From NCBI GenBank assembly GCA_007126415.1, contig SLBH01000366.1, positions 1 through 8,445 of the forward strand: 8,445 nucleotides of DNA, in the 5' to 3' direction. Numbering within the stretch: the stretch's first letter is position 1; each line of letters begins with the position of its first letter. The notes under the pieces are model-generated. The model saw nothing but the letters and a program-made list of their open reading frames with translations. It did no database searches and was not told where the DNA came from. The position numbers and the translations under genes were made by a program. Below are positions 1 through 7,034 of this stretch, in pieces. Source of the DNA: Spirochaetales bacterium. Its GTDB lineage: Bacteria; Spirochaetota; Spirochaetia; DSM-27196; SLAA01.

Positions 1-129
1 ACCCGGCTTCCGGATATTCACCGTGATCCGGCGGACCGCTTTATCATCGCCACCGCGCTCGAGCACAACAGCCCTGTCGTCACCGCCGACCGTCGCTTCA
101 CCGAGTACGGTGTGCAGGTACTGGGATGA
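1..129 (+). CDS. PIN-domain (VapC-like) toxin, C-terminal fragment
   Basis: Frame 1 is open from the window edge to a TGA at 127-129 and gives 42 residues. They include HRDPADRFIIATALEH, then VVTADRRFTEYGVQVLG. This matches the C-terminal end of small PIN-domain ribonucleases of the VapC type: the D-P-x-D-R-x-(I/L)-A-x-A-L block, then a T-A-D-x-x-(F) strand that supplies late acidic residues of the metal site, then a Y-G-(V)-x-(V)-L ending. Family members are RNases of type II toxin-antitoxin pairs, normally encoded directly after their antitoxin. The start, the rest of the toxin and any antitoxin lie outside the window, so whether the gene is intact cannot be judged. It converges on jetD with 15 bp between stop codons. 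The PIN assignment is from motif recognition and is fairly secure. The cellular target is unknown. Confidence 0.85.
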   Translation, partial: TRLPDIHRDPADRFIIATALEHNSPVVTADRRFTEYGVQVLG

Positions 130-139
130 GGCATTAACT

Positions 140-182
140 CCGGCTTACGCACCATCAATGGCTTGTTCGTGTCGTAAGCGGG
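140..182. repeat. Imperfect inverted repeat at the convergent gene ends
   Basis: Arms 140-149 (CCGGCTTACG) and 173-182 (CGTAAGCGGG) pair at 9 of 10 positions with a 23-nt loop. The repeat lies across the jetD stop codon (145-147), a few bases beyond the toxin-gene stop. It could form a hairpin in both converging transcripts. No U-run follows on either strand, so it is not a canonical intrinsic terminator. A role in ending or stabilising either mRNA is only inferred. Confidence 0.3.
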
Positions 183-1479
183 CTAAGCACTGCTCGAGGT
201 GACGAAACGCGACAAACTCCTGTTCGAGGCGCACCGCGGTGCGGAGGCGGTTGTTCCGCAGGTCGTCGTACAGCTCGGCTTCCTCGGGGGTGAGGTGCGG
301 AAGTTCGGCCGAGGCGGGGCTCGGCTCGCTGCCCCAGTGCTCGCGGTGCGAGAGCAGGGTTTCGCGGTCCATCAGCAGCGAGCGGGCGTGTGGGAAATGT
401 GAGCGGAATCGATTGAGGATCGCAAAGCCGTGCGTATCGATATCGCCCCAGTACCGGAGATCGACGCCGTGCAGCCACCCGACCGTGCCGAGCTCACCGA
501 AATCGTAACCGCGCCCGAAGATCACCAGAGCCCCGGGAAACTCCGGGAAGGCCAGACCGTTGATCTCATTCTCGGTTACGAACACGGTGCGAACGGCCGG
601 CGTTGCTTCGCCTGCGCCCGGCCGGCCGGGTTGGTCGCTTGCTTCGCCGTCGCCGCTGCGTCCGCGGCCCGCGGAGTTGCACGTGAAGCCGCAGCCCCGC
701 GCGAACTCCTCAAGCGGTATCGCGATCTCGGCGCAGCCGTTCCAGACAGTACGGAGCGCCGGGTCGAGGAGCCGAAAGCGCACCCGGCTCGGCCGTGCGC
801 GGAATCCGTACCTGCGCTCAAAGCCCCGTGCGCCGGTGTAAGCCGTGTCGATCTCCTCAGGCGGTAAGGCTTCGTCGAGCCACTGCGCGAGCACGCCACG
901 ATGCTGTTCGATGAACTTGGTATCTACCCCCGGTAACGAAAGCTGCCGCAGGTAGATCCCCGGCTGCGGATTCTGCAGGCGCCACTCGAGTATCGCAAGC
1001 AGACGCTCGAGTGCTGCATGGTGTTCTATTACCGCGAACGGATACTTCGCGGTCCAGGACGCCAACTCGGGCCGGCGCGTCGCGACGACCTCGGAGCCGC
1101 TTCGATACGTGCGTAACTGCCCGCTTGTGCCGAGAAACGCCGCGAGGTCGTCGAGGCGGGCAAACCGGAGCGCGGCGGGCAGCTCGTTGCGCCCCAGCAC
1201 CCGGTGGCGGATCGTCTTCCACTCGAGCTCAAAGCCTGCGCGCTGCTCGGCCTCCTTGAGCCCGGTGACCCAGTCCTGCACCGCGGAGAAATGATCTACC
1301 ATCTCTGCGGCACTCGGGCCGCGGAGCGGAACCCGGTACGGAAACTCCGCCGCGCCGCTCAAGAACATGCCGTTACGCCAGCGTTTTGTCAGGCGACGTT
1401 TGAGTTCGCTGAGTTGCGTCCAGCGGGGGCGGCCCGCGCCGGCGTTGCCCGAGGTAGCCCCCGGCTCTTCCGCGCTCAT
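145..1479 (-). CDS. jetD: Wadjet nuclease subunit JetD (DUF3322/DUF2220, Toprim)
   Basis: The product is 444 aa and is the DNA-cleaving subunit of the type I Wadjet anti-plasmid complex, a topoVI-A/Toprim-like nuclease. The N-terminal DUF3322 region begins near residue 24 (ELKRRLTKRW) and includes the family-typical segment GVDTKFIEQHRG at about 184-195. The C-terminal DUF2220/Toprim domain carries the metal-binding motifs: TENE with Glu303, and GDIDTHG with Asp346 and Asp348. The ATG at 1477-1479 overlaps the jetC stop as ATGA. The SD is weak, so coupling to jetC translation is likely. The frame stays open upstream to 1746, but that part is an Arg-rich shadow of jetC. Oddity: residues about 261-295 form a Gly/Pro-rich insert with two Cys, just before the Toprim domain. 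I recall close relatives passing directly from the DUF3322 end to the Toprim strand, and about 390-400 aa as usual. The family call is secure; effects of the insert are unknown. Confidence 0.95.
   Translation of the reverse strand: MSAEEPGATSGNAGAGRPRWTQLSELKRRLTKRWRNGMFLSGAAEFPYRVPLRGPSAAEMVDHFSAVQDWVTGLKEAEQRAGFELEWKTIRHRVLGRNELPAALRFARLDDLAAFLGTSGQLRTYRSGSEVVATRRPELASWTAKYPFAVIEHHAALERLLAILEWRLQNPQPGIYLRQLSLPGVDTKFIEQHRGVLAQWLDEALPPEEIDTAYTGARGFERRYGFRARPSRVRFRLLDPALRTVWNGCAEIAIPLEEFARGCGFTCNSAGRGRSGDGEASDQPGRPGAGEATPAVRTVFVTENEINGLAFPEFPGALVIFGRGYDFGELGTVGWLHGVDLRYWGDIDTHGFAILNRFRSHFPHARSLLMDRETLLSHREHWGSEPSPASAELPHLTPEEAELYDDLRNNRLRTAVRLEQEFVAFRHLEQCLARLRHEQAIDGA
595..699 (-). other. In-frame low-complexity insert in jetD with GC palindrome
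   Basis: This segment encodes JetD residues 261-295, rich in Gly, Pro, Arg and Glu, with Cys263 and Cys267 spaced C-x3-C. The DNA holds a perfect 14-bp palindrome CCCGGCCGGCCGGG (617-630). It is flanked by two copies of TTGCTTCGCC (603-612 and 639-648) set 36 bp apart, which is in frame (12 codons) and gives GEAS and GEAT in the protein. The length is a multiple of three, so the Toprim domain downstream is preserved. It could be a flexible linker grown by slippage or duplication, or a small palindromic element domesticated in frame. The boundaries are estimated by eye. Confidence 0.5.
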
Positions 1480-4400
1480 GCCCGGCGCGCCTGCTTCTCG
1501 CGTTCGTATTCTTCTATCGTGAGGCAGCGCAGCAGGGAGTGCTTTCCGTCTTGGCTGTGAACGAAGCCGACGGTGGAAACGTAGGGCTCTATGATGTGAA
1601 TTTTTTGAAGCGGCGTGATGATCAGTAATTGCAGATTGAGCTCCTTGAAAAGACGCAGTCCGTAGCGGGTGGATTCGTCGGAGCCTTTGCCGAAGGCTTC
1701 GTCGATCACCACAAACCGAAAACTGCGCGATCGTGTTTCGCCCCACTCGAGCCCAAACTGATAGGCGAGGCTTGCCGCGAGCACGGTGTAGGCGAGCTTC
1801 TCTTTCTGGCCGCCGGACTTTCCTCCCGAGTCGGTGTAGTGCTCGTACTCGGTGTCGTCCTCCTTCCAGCGCTCCGAGGCGGCGAACGCAAACCAGTTAC
1901 GCACGTCGGTCACCTTCTCGGTCCAGCGACGGTCGAGTTCGGCGGCGCCCTCGCGACCCTTGAAGCGATCGATGATCGACTTCACCTGCAGGTACTTGCT
2001 CTCGGTGTACTGCTCGTCTTGCGAGCCGGTGAAGCTTCCTTCGGTGCAGCTCTTGAGCTCTTGCTTGAAGGAGCGTATCTCGCTGTCGGTAGAGTTCTGG
2101 GCCTCGAGCAGAATGTAGCGGTCCTTGTTGAACTCAATCGCCGACATCGACCGGTTGATGCGCTCAACGCGTTCCTTGATGATCTGGCACTCTTTGTTGA
2201 GCTGCGCCTGAAAGTTGGCGATCTCGCGGATGGTGTTCTCGTTCAGCAGCGCCTTGAAGCGTGCCTCAAAGCGCGGGAGGTCGTCGGCGAGCAGCCGCGC
2301 GAGGAGCTCTCGGAACTCGGCGGCCGAGTCGAGCGCGGCATCCATCTCGCGGGTCTCGGCGGGGTACTCGCGGCGGAAGTCCTGCATCGCGGTGACGATG
2401 CGCTCGTGCAACGCCCTAATGCGCTTGTCCTCGGCGTCTATCTTGGCCTGTACCGCTTCGCGCAGCTCCTGTTGACGATTGTCGCAGCTCTCGACCGTGA
2501 GGCGGTGCTCGCCGAGAACCTCGGTGCGCAGCGGCTCGATGCGCTCGGCCAGCTCCGCCGGCGGTGTGTCTGAGCTCTGCAGCAGTTCGCGAGCCTGCTC
2601 GCGCTGCTCGCGGGCCTGCGCGAGACGGTCCTCCAGCCGTGCGATCTCGGCCTTAGCCGAATCGAGCTCCTGCTCGCTCGCGGTTATACGCGCCTCGAGC
2701 TCCTCGAGGTGCCGGCTGAGCGTTTGAAGAACATCGGAGTCCGACTCGAGCCGTGCGATCTCGCTCGAGATCGCCTCGATACGCGCCGCGGCCGGCTGCC
2801 AATGGATATCCTCGAAGTACGCGAAGCTGTGCAAGCGGTCGAGCGCACGGCGGCGGTCTTCAAGTTTTTCAGTCTCCCGGCGTAACTCCGCGATGGTACT
2901 CCCGAGTTCCTGCATCTCTTGCTCGAGCGTGCGCGCGCGTCGGCTGATGACCTCGATCTTCTCTTCGTTGCGCCACCCCAAGACGTAGCGACTGCGGTCT
3001 TGTAGGCGATGCCGGTCGTCTTTTTCGTGGCGTAGCGCCGAGCCCTTTACCTGTCCGGCTTTGGTGAGCCCGCGCCGCGCGCGACGGAACTCCTGCAAGG
3101 TTTCGCAGCAGGTGTAATCGAAGCGTTGCTGCAGCTGGTGCTCGAGCCAGGCGTGCATCGAGTTGTTGGGCTTGAGCTCGAGCTTGTGAAGAAGCGAGGC
3201 CGACTCGAGTTCGACCGGCTCCGGTGCGCGGTCTTCCAGCACGCGGTAGTACACCAGCCGCCCTCTCAGATGCGTGGCGTCCACCCACTCGGCTACTTGG
3301 GCGTAGAGCTCGTCGGGCACCAAGAGCGACAGCGCGAAATTGCGCATCACGCGCTCGATCGCGCCTTCCCAGTCGCGCGCATCCTCGCGAACCATGATGA
3401 GCTCGCCCGCAAACGGCAGCCGCTCGTCGGAAATATCGAGCTCTTCGCAGAGTCGATCTCTGATCTTTACTTGCTGCGAATCGATGTTGCTTTTGCGGCT
3501 CTGCAGCGACTCGATCTCGGAACTCAGCTCGGCGTGCTCCTCGCGCAGCCGCCGGAACCCAACCTCGTGTTCGGAGCGCCGATTTTCGAGATCGGCGAGT
3601 TCGGCCTTGAGCTCGCCGGCGGAGGAGTCCGCCGCTTCGCGGTTCTCGCGAAACCCGTCGGCGTCTACGCGCGCCGGAAACTCAACCGCCTCGCAGAGCG
3701 CTCGGTAGTCCTCGAAACGAGCGAGCCGCCTGTCTTTTTCCTGTTCAAGCTGCGCGCGCTCGGTCTTGAGGTTTTCGATGCGGTCGCCGCCGTTCTCCGC
3801 GATCGCGCGCTTGATCTCGTCGCGCTCGGCGCGCTGTTCGCCGAGCGTCTGTTGTAAGCGGTCGCGTTTGTCGCGTTCCTTGGTGGCGCTGTGCTCAAGG
3901 TTCGCGATGCGGGTATCAAGCAGCTGCTCTTTGAGATACGCGAAGTACACGCGCAGTCCGTCTCGCGACTGTAGCAGCTCGGCGCGTCTGGTAGATGCGG
4001 CGGCGTGCGCGTCGAGCCGTTCTACGAGCGGCTTTAGTCGGCCGATTTGGTCCTTAGCCCGCAGCACCGCTTCGTGCGCGCGGTTGAGGTCGTCGAAATG
4101 CGTGATCAACGCTTCGATGCGCTCGCTCACGTCGAAGGACTCGAGCATGTGTTCGCGCACGAAGGCCGTGAGGTTTCCCACGGCCTTCATCGAGACGGTT
4201 TGATGAAACAGCTCGAGTGCCTGTTCGCCCTGAAGGCCGAACCTACGCCGGAACGCCGCCCCGTAAGCCGGGAAGCTGTCGAAGATCGGCTCGGTGTGGG
4301 GTAGGTTCCGGATGCGTTTGCGAAGTTGGGTAAGGTCGGAGCCGAACTCCGAGAAGTGCTCGGCGATGCTGAGCTCGCGATCCGAGACCACGTAGAAGCG

Positions 4401-4850
4401 CGTCGGCTGGCCCTGCGCCTCTTTCTGGTGGAAGACCTGCGCGAGCGTGACGGTCTGCTCGAAGCCGGCGTTGTGGAACACGCCGAGAACCACCGAGTAG
4501 GCGCTGCGGTCGCGTAGGGCAACCGGTTTGGCCGAGTAGCCGGTCTCGCTGCGCTCGGATTTGTAGTAGCCGAGCACGTAGGAGCGTAAGTCGCGCTCGC
4601 GAAACTCGGCGCCGGCGGCCTTGTTGTACGAGATACGGTTGGCCGGCACCAGCAGGGTCGTGATTGCGTCTACCACGGTGGATTTGCCGGAGCCGATATC
4701 GCCGGTCAGGAGCGCGTTGCGCTGCTCCATCGGCAGTACCCAGACCTTGTCGTGAAAGGTCCCCCAGTTGTACAGCTCTATACGCTTGAGCCGAAAGCCC
4801 GTCATAGAGTCGTCGGCGGCGAACTCAAGAAATCCCTCGTCTAACATCAT
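1476..4850 (-). CDS. jetC: Wadjet SMC-like ATPase JetC
   Basis: The product is 1124 aa and is the MukB/SbcC-like motor ATPase of type I Wadjet. Walker A is GDIGSGKST at residues 50-58. Long charged heptad-like helices at about 255-455 and 600-910 form the two coiled-coil arms. A globular hinge-like block lies between them at about 465-600. The ABC signature SGGKSGGQKEK is at 1008-1018, Walker B FVVIDEAF is at 1046-1053, and a D-loop GKGSDES follows. All residues needed for ATP-sandwich formation appear intact, and the length suits the family. Three starts are possible: ATG at 4850, which overlaps the jetB stop as ATGA; ATG at 4847; and ATG at 4805 (residue 16, MTGFRLKRIELYNWG, closer to the conserved domain). 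An AAGGA sequence lies 3 nt before the first and 6 nt before the second, so 4847 is the better spaced. The frame continues to the ATGA overlap with jetD. The call is very secure. Confidence 0.97.
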   Translation of the reverse strand: MMLDEGFLEFAADDSMTGFRLKRIELYNWGTFHDKVWVLPMEQRNALLTGDIGSGKSTVVDAITTLLVPANRISYNKAAGAEFRERDLRSYVLGYYKSERSETGYSAKPVALRDRSAYSVVLGVFHNAGFEQTVTLAQVFHQKEAQGQPTRFYVVSDRELSIAEHFSEFGSDLTQLRKRIRNLPHTEPIFDSFPAYGAAFRRRFGLQGEQALELFHQTVSMKAVGNLTAFVREHMLESFDVSERIEALITHFDDLNRAHEAVLRAKDQIGRLKPLVERLDAHAAASTRRAELLQSRDGLRVYFAYLKEQLLDTRIANLEHSATKERDKRDRLQQTLGEQRAERDEIKRAIAENGGDRIENLKTERAQLEQEKDRRLARFEDYRALCEAVEFPARVDADGFRENREAADSSAGELKAELADLENRRSEHEVGFRRLREEHAELSSEIESLQSRKSNIDSQQVKIRDRLCEELDISDERLPFAGELIMVREDARDWEGAIERVMRNFALSLLVPDELYAQVAEWVDATHLRGRLVYYRVLEDRAPEPVELESASLLHKLELKPNNSMHAWLEHQLQQRFDYTCCETLQEFRRARRGLTKAGQVKGSALRHEKDDRHRLQDRSRYVLGWRNEEKIEVISRRARTLEQEMQELGSTIAELRRETEKLEDRRRALDRLHSFAYFEDIHWQPAAARIEAISSEIARLESDSDVLQTLSRHLEELEARITASEQELDSAKAEIARLEDRLAQAREQREQARELLQSSDTPPAELAERIEPLRTEVLGEHRLTVESCDNRQQELREAVQAKIDAEDKRIRALHERIVTAMQDFRREYPAETREMDAALDSAAEFRELLARLLADDLPRFEARFKALLNENTIREIANFQAQLNKECQIIKERVERINRSMSAIEFNKDRYILLEAQNSTDSEIRSFKQELKSCTEGSFTGSQDEQYTESKYLQVKSIIDRFKGREGAAELDRRWTEKVTDVRNWFAFAASERWKEDDTEYEHYTDSGGKSGGQKEKLAYTVLAASLAYQFGLEWGETRSRSFRFVVIDEAFGKGSDESTRYGLRLFKELNLQLLIITPLQKIHIIEPYVSTVGFVHSQDGKHSLLRCLTIEEYEREKQARRA

Positions 4851-5527
4851 TCATCCTTGCCGTGCTCGCTGTCCTCGCCGTGTTCGGCGGGGTAGGCCCC
4901 GGCGGCGTACTCGGCGTACTCGGCGAGGCGGCGGTCAAACTCCGCGAGCCACTGCGCGTCCACAAAGGCCTTGAGGATGCGCTTCAGCTCGATCTTGCTG
5001 TTGTCGCCTTTCAAGAAGCGGATGAAGCCGAGCTCGCTGATTCGGCGTAACGCGCTGTTGATTTGGTCGACGATCTTTGCCTCGTTGCTCCCGGTCGGGA
5101 GGAAGGTACGTGTCATCTCTATCACCTCATCCACGTCGAGCACGATGCGCTCTTCGCCGCTGAAGGAGTCGTGTTCTGCCATACGCCGACGCAGCAGCGC
5201 GAGCGTGAGGCTCACCGGATACGACAGGGGCCGGCGAGTCACCAGACGCGGCAACTCACTCTCGTCGTCCTCGGCTTCACGGTTGCTCAGGAACGCGAAC
5301 CCTTCGTCCTCGTAGACCTGGAGCGTGAGCCCGAGCAGGCTGACGTAGTCCTGGACGCGGCCTTGGTGTCGTTGCAGCAGTTGCCACTTGGCGGCGTCCT
5401 CGTCGCGGTACACCACGCCTTTAAACAGCGCCACGAGAATAACCGAGAAGCCGTCTTGCTCGCGCGCTCCGGCGCCGGCGCCGCTGACCGCGTTGCTGCC
5501 GGTGAAGCCGTTATCGCTGCCGCTCAT
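4847..5527 (-). CDS. jetB: Wadjet subunit JetB (DUF4194, MukE-like)
   Basis: The product is 226 aa. It corresponds to the small DUF4194 subunit that, by family knowledge, binds the JetA kleisin and bridges it to JetC, like MukE in MukBEF. The folded core runs from about residue 27 (FSVILVALFKGVVY) to 200. It includes YVSLLGLTLQVYEDEGFAFL and a winged-helix-like ending IVDQINSALRRISELGFIRF. The first 25 residues are Gly/Ser/Ala-rich. The last 25 are acidic and His-rich, with a small EYA repeat, and are probably disordered. I chose the ATG at 5525-5527 because AAGGAG sits 8 nt upstream. The frame extends to a TTG at 5545, which lies upstream of that SD and is unlikely. The gene overlaps the end of jetA by 17 nt and the start of jetC by 4 nt, which fixes it in the operon. 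Confidence 0.94.
   Translation of the reverse strand: MSGSDNGFTGSNAVSGAGAGAREQDGFSVILVALFKGVVYRDEDAAKWQLLQRHQGRVQDYVSLLGLTLQVYEDEGFAFLSNREAEDDESELPRLVTRRPLSYPVSLTLALLRRRMAEHDSFSGEERIVLDVDEVIEMTRTFLPTGSNEAKIVDQINSALRRISELGFIRFLKGDNSKIELKRILKAFVDAQWLAEFDRRLAEYAEYAAGAYPAEHGEDSEHGKDE
4851..4857 (-). promoter_or_regulatory. jetC ribosome binding site inside jetB end
   Basis: On the minus strand the end of jetB reads GCAAGGATGAATGATG. The AAGGA core is followed by TGA and two consecutive ATG codons in the jetC frame. The spacing is 3 nt to the first ATG and 6 nt to the second, so the site favours initiation at the second ATG. The TGA that ends jetB overlaps the first ATG, as expected for termination-reinitiation coupling. 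Confidence 0.55.
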
Positions 5528-6977
5528 CCCGGCTGCTCCTTGCAAAGATTACTCGCGGGGTACGGGCGCGCCGCCGGATCCCGTCGTGGTCTTGCCACTC
5601 GAGCAGGTCGGTTACCGTCTCTTGGAACTGCGCGCGCGGGTTCTCGGCCGCGAGCGAGAGATACGCCACGAGCTCGGCGAGTCCTTCGCGCAGCGGGTGC
5701 TGCTCGAGGAGCGCCTGTAGCGTGATCTGAGTACGGCCGGCCAGCGCCGACTCGACGTTGGCGGTGAGGCGAGCCTTGTCTACCACAATGCCGTCGAACA
5801 ACGCCGAGGTGTCTATTGAGTGGGTCTCGGCGGTTTCCACGAGCGACGACAGGTCGGTTTCAAGCGGCGGAATGAAAAGAGGCCGCTCGAGCGGAAGGTT
5901 GACCTGCGGGCGGCTTTCGTCTATCTGCATGAAGGCGCCGCGCGGCATGTCGTCGCGCAGTTCGAGGGCGCGCTTCTCGATCTGCGACAGCAGCTCGGTG
6001 ATGCGGCGATTCTCGTAATACGATTTGTCGTCGAGATAGCTCCGCAGCTGTTGCGAAAGCCGTGCCACGGTACGCTGCGTCTGCTCGCCGGCGGTCATCC
6101 AGTCGAAATGGATGCGCCGCAGCCGCTCATCCTCGAGCGTTTCGCCGAGCTCATCGATTTGATACACCGTATCGAGCAGCGTGGTGAGCTCTTCCTGGCC
6201 CGACGGCGACATGAGGAAGTCCCAGAACGCGCGAAAGCTGCGACCCTGCTCCGAGTCGGTGATTGCGTCGTGCTCGCCGAAGATCTGCTCGAGCATCTCG
6301 CCTTTCTCGCCGGCGGCCTGCGCGATCTGCTCGCGCACGTTGCGGTCGAGCTCGCGAAAGCTGTGCTCCACCGCGCGAAAGTCGCTCAAGAGCTCGCGCG
6401 CGGTGCGGCTGAACTGCTGGAAGCGCTCCTTGAGCGCGCGCGCATCGAGCAGCGGAACTTCGCCGGCCTCGATCGCGGCGATCTCCTCATCGAGACCTTG
6501 TTTGCGCCGGCGCAGCTCGGCAATGCGCAGTTCGCGGTCCTGCTCAACGCCGGTCGCTATCTCGCGTAGCAACTGAATTGCGGTGTAGAGGCGACTCTCG
6601 GTTCCGACGAAGCCACGCTCAAACAGACCTTCGAGCCACTGCAACGCGGTCTCGGTTGCGGGAGTGAGGTCGTAGTGCGCCTCGTCGGATCCCTGGGGAT
6701 AGAACTTGCGCAACCAGCCCCGGTCGTTCCGCGCCCACTCGTCGAGATACTCGCCTGCGCCCCGCGGGAAGCTTTCGGCGCCTTCGCTTTCGCGCAGTTG
6801 GTAGAGGTAGTCCTCGAGCAGCATCGTGAGATCCGATTCGCTCATATGGCGTCGGTTGTGCTCGCGAAACGCGGTGTCGAGGAACGCGGCGACCAGCGGC
6901 GCGTTGTCGGCCGTCATGAGTCGCCAGGCGGGATGGTTCTTGCGCATGTTGCGGAGGTCTAAGTACTCGAGCGCCAT
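5511..6977 (-). CDS. jetA: Wadjet kleisin subunit JetA (DUF3375, MukF-like)
   Basis: The product is 488 aa. It is the DUF3375 protein that acts as the kleisin (MukF-like) of type I Wadjet, joining the JetC heads and recruiting JetB. The N-terminus LRNMRKNHPAWRLMTADNAP at residues 8-27 is the family signature. A second conserved block reads EYLDEWARNDRGWLRKFYP at 76-94, followed by DLTPATETALQWL at 103-115. A charged helical region at about 145-235 is probably coiled coil. The C-terminal part, about 340-460, contains a PLFIPPLETDL segment and a final helical domain. I chose the ATG at 6975-6977 because the family signature starts just after it. The frame runs up to 7034, but that extension crosses a promoter. 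No strong SD is seen; a weak AGGCG lies about 10 nt upstream. It is the first gene of the operon, and the jetB start lies inside its last codons. The call is very secure. Confidence 0.96.
   Translation of the reverse strand: MALEYLDLRNMRKNHPAWRLMTADNAPLVAAFLDTAFREHNRRHMSESDLTMLLEDYLYQLRESEGAESFPRGAGEYLDEWARNDRGWLRKFYPQGSDEAHYDLTPATETALQWLEGLFERGFVGTESRLYTAIQLLREIATGVEQDRELRIAELRRRKQGLDEEIAAIEAGEVPLLDARALKERFQQFSRTARELLSDFRAVEHSFRELDRNVREQIAQAAGEKGEMLEQIFGEHDAITDSEQGRSFRAFWDFLMSPSGQEELTTLLDTVYQIDELGETLEDERLRRIHFDWMTAGEQTQRTVARLSQQLRSYLDDKSYYENRRITELLSQIEKRALELRDDMPRGAFMQIDESRPQVNLPLERPLFIPPLETDLSSLVETAETHSIDTSALFDGIVVDKARLTANVESALAGRTQITLQALLEQHPLREGLAELVAYLSLAAENPRAQFQETVTDLLEWQDHDGIRRRARTPRVIFARSSRDERQR
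5534..5541 (-). promoter_or_regulatory. jetB ribosome binding site
   Basis: On the minus strand the sequence GCAAGGAGCAGCCGGGATG gives AAGGAG 8 nt before the ATG at 5527. It lies inside the last codons of jetA. This strong site settles the jetB start against the upstream TTG at 5545. Confidence 0.7.
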
Positions 6978-7005
6978 AGTGTGCGTCGCCTGTTCGGCAG
7001 TCGGT

Positions 7006-7034
7006 AGTATAACAGCCGCGGCCTCGCGCGCCAA
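7006..7034 (-). promoter_or_regulatory. Candidate sigma70 promoter for the jetABCD operon
   Basis: On the minus strand TTGGCG (7034-7029) and TATACT (7011-7006) are separated by exactly 17 nt. The predicted start is near 6999, giving a leader of about 22 nt before jetA. The -35 begins at the base right after the ybdG stop codon (7037-7035), so the promoter fills most of the 57-bp gap. Hexamers match consensus at 4/6 (TTGACA) and 5/6 (TATAAT). No operator-like repeat is obvious around it. Confidence 0.6.

Noticed and set aside
1480..1746. Upstream extension of the jetD reading frame
   Set aside because: It is open only because of high GC and overlaps the conserved end of jetC, including the region after Walker B. 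The peptide is Arg/His-rich and unlike the family. The ATG at 1479 fits both the domain start and the ATGA overlap.
1629..2573. Antisense + strand frame of 314 codons in jetC
   Set aside because: It is the complement of the jetC frame, a common effect in high-GC coiled-coil genes. It is Leu/Val/Gly-rich without motifs and has no plausible start signal.
3126..3857. Antisense + strand frame of 243 codons in jetC
   Set aside because: The explanation is the same as for the other antisense frame. No domain or ribosome binding site supports it.
5883..5894. 12-bp palindrome CCGCTCGAGCGG inside jetA
   Set aside because: It is an in-frame coding sequence within a GC-rich gene full of CTCGAG. There is no sign of a regulatory or mobile-element role.
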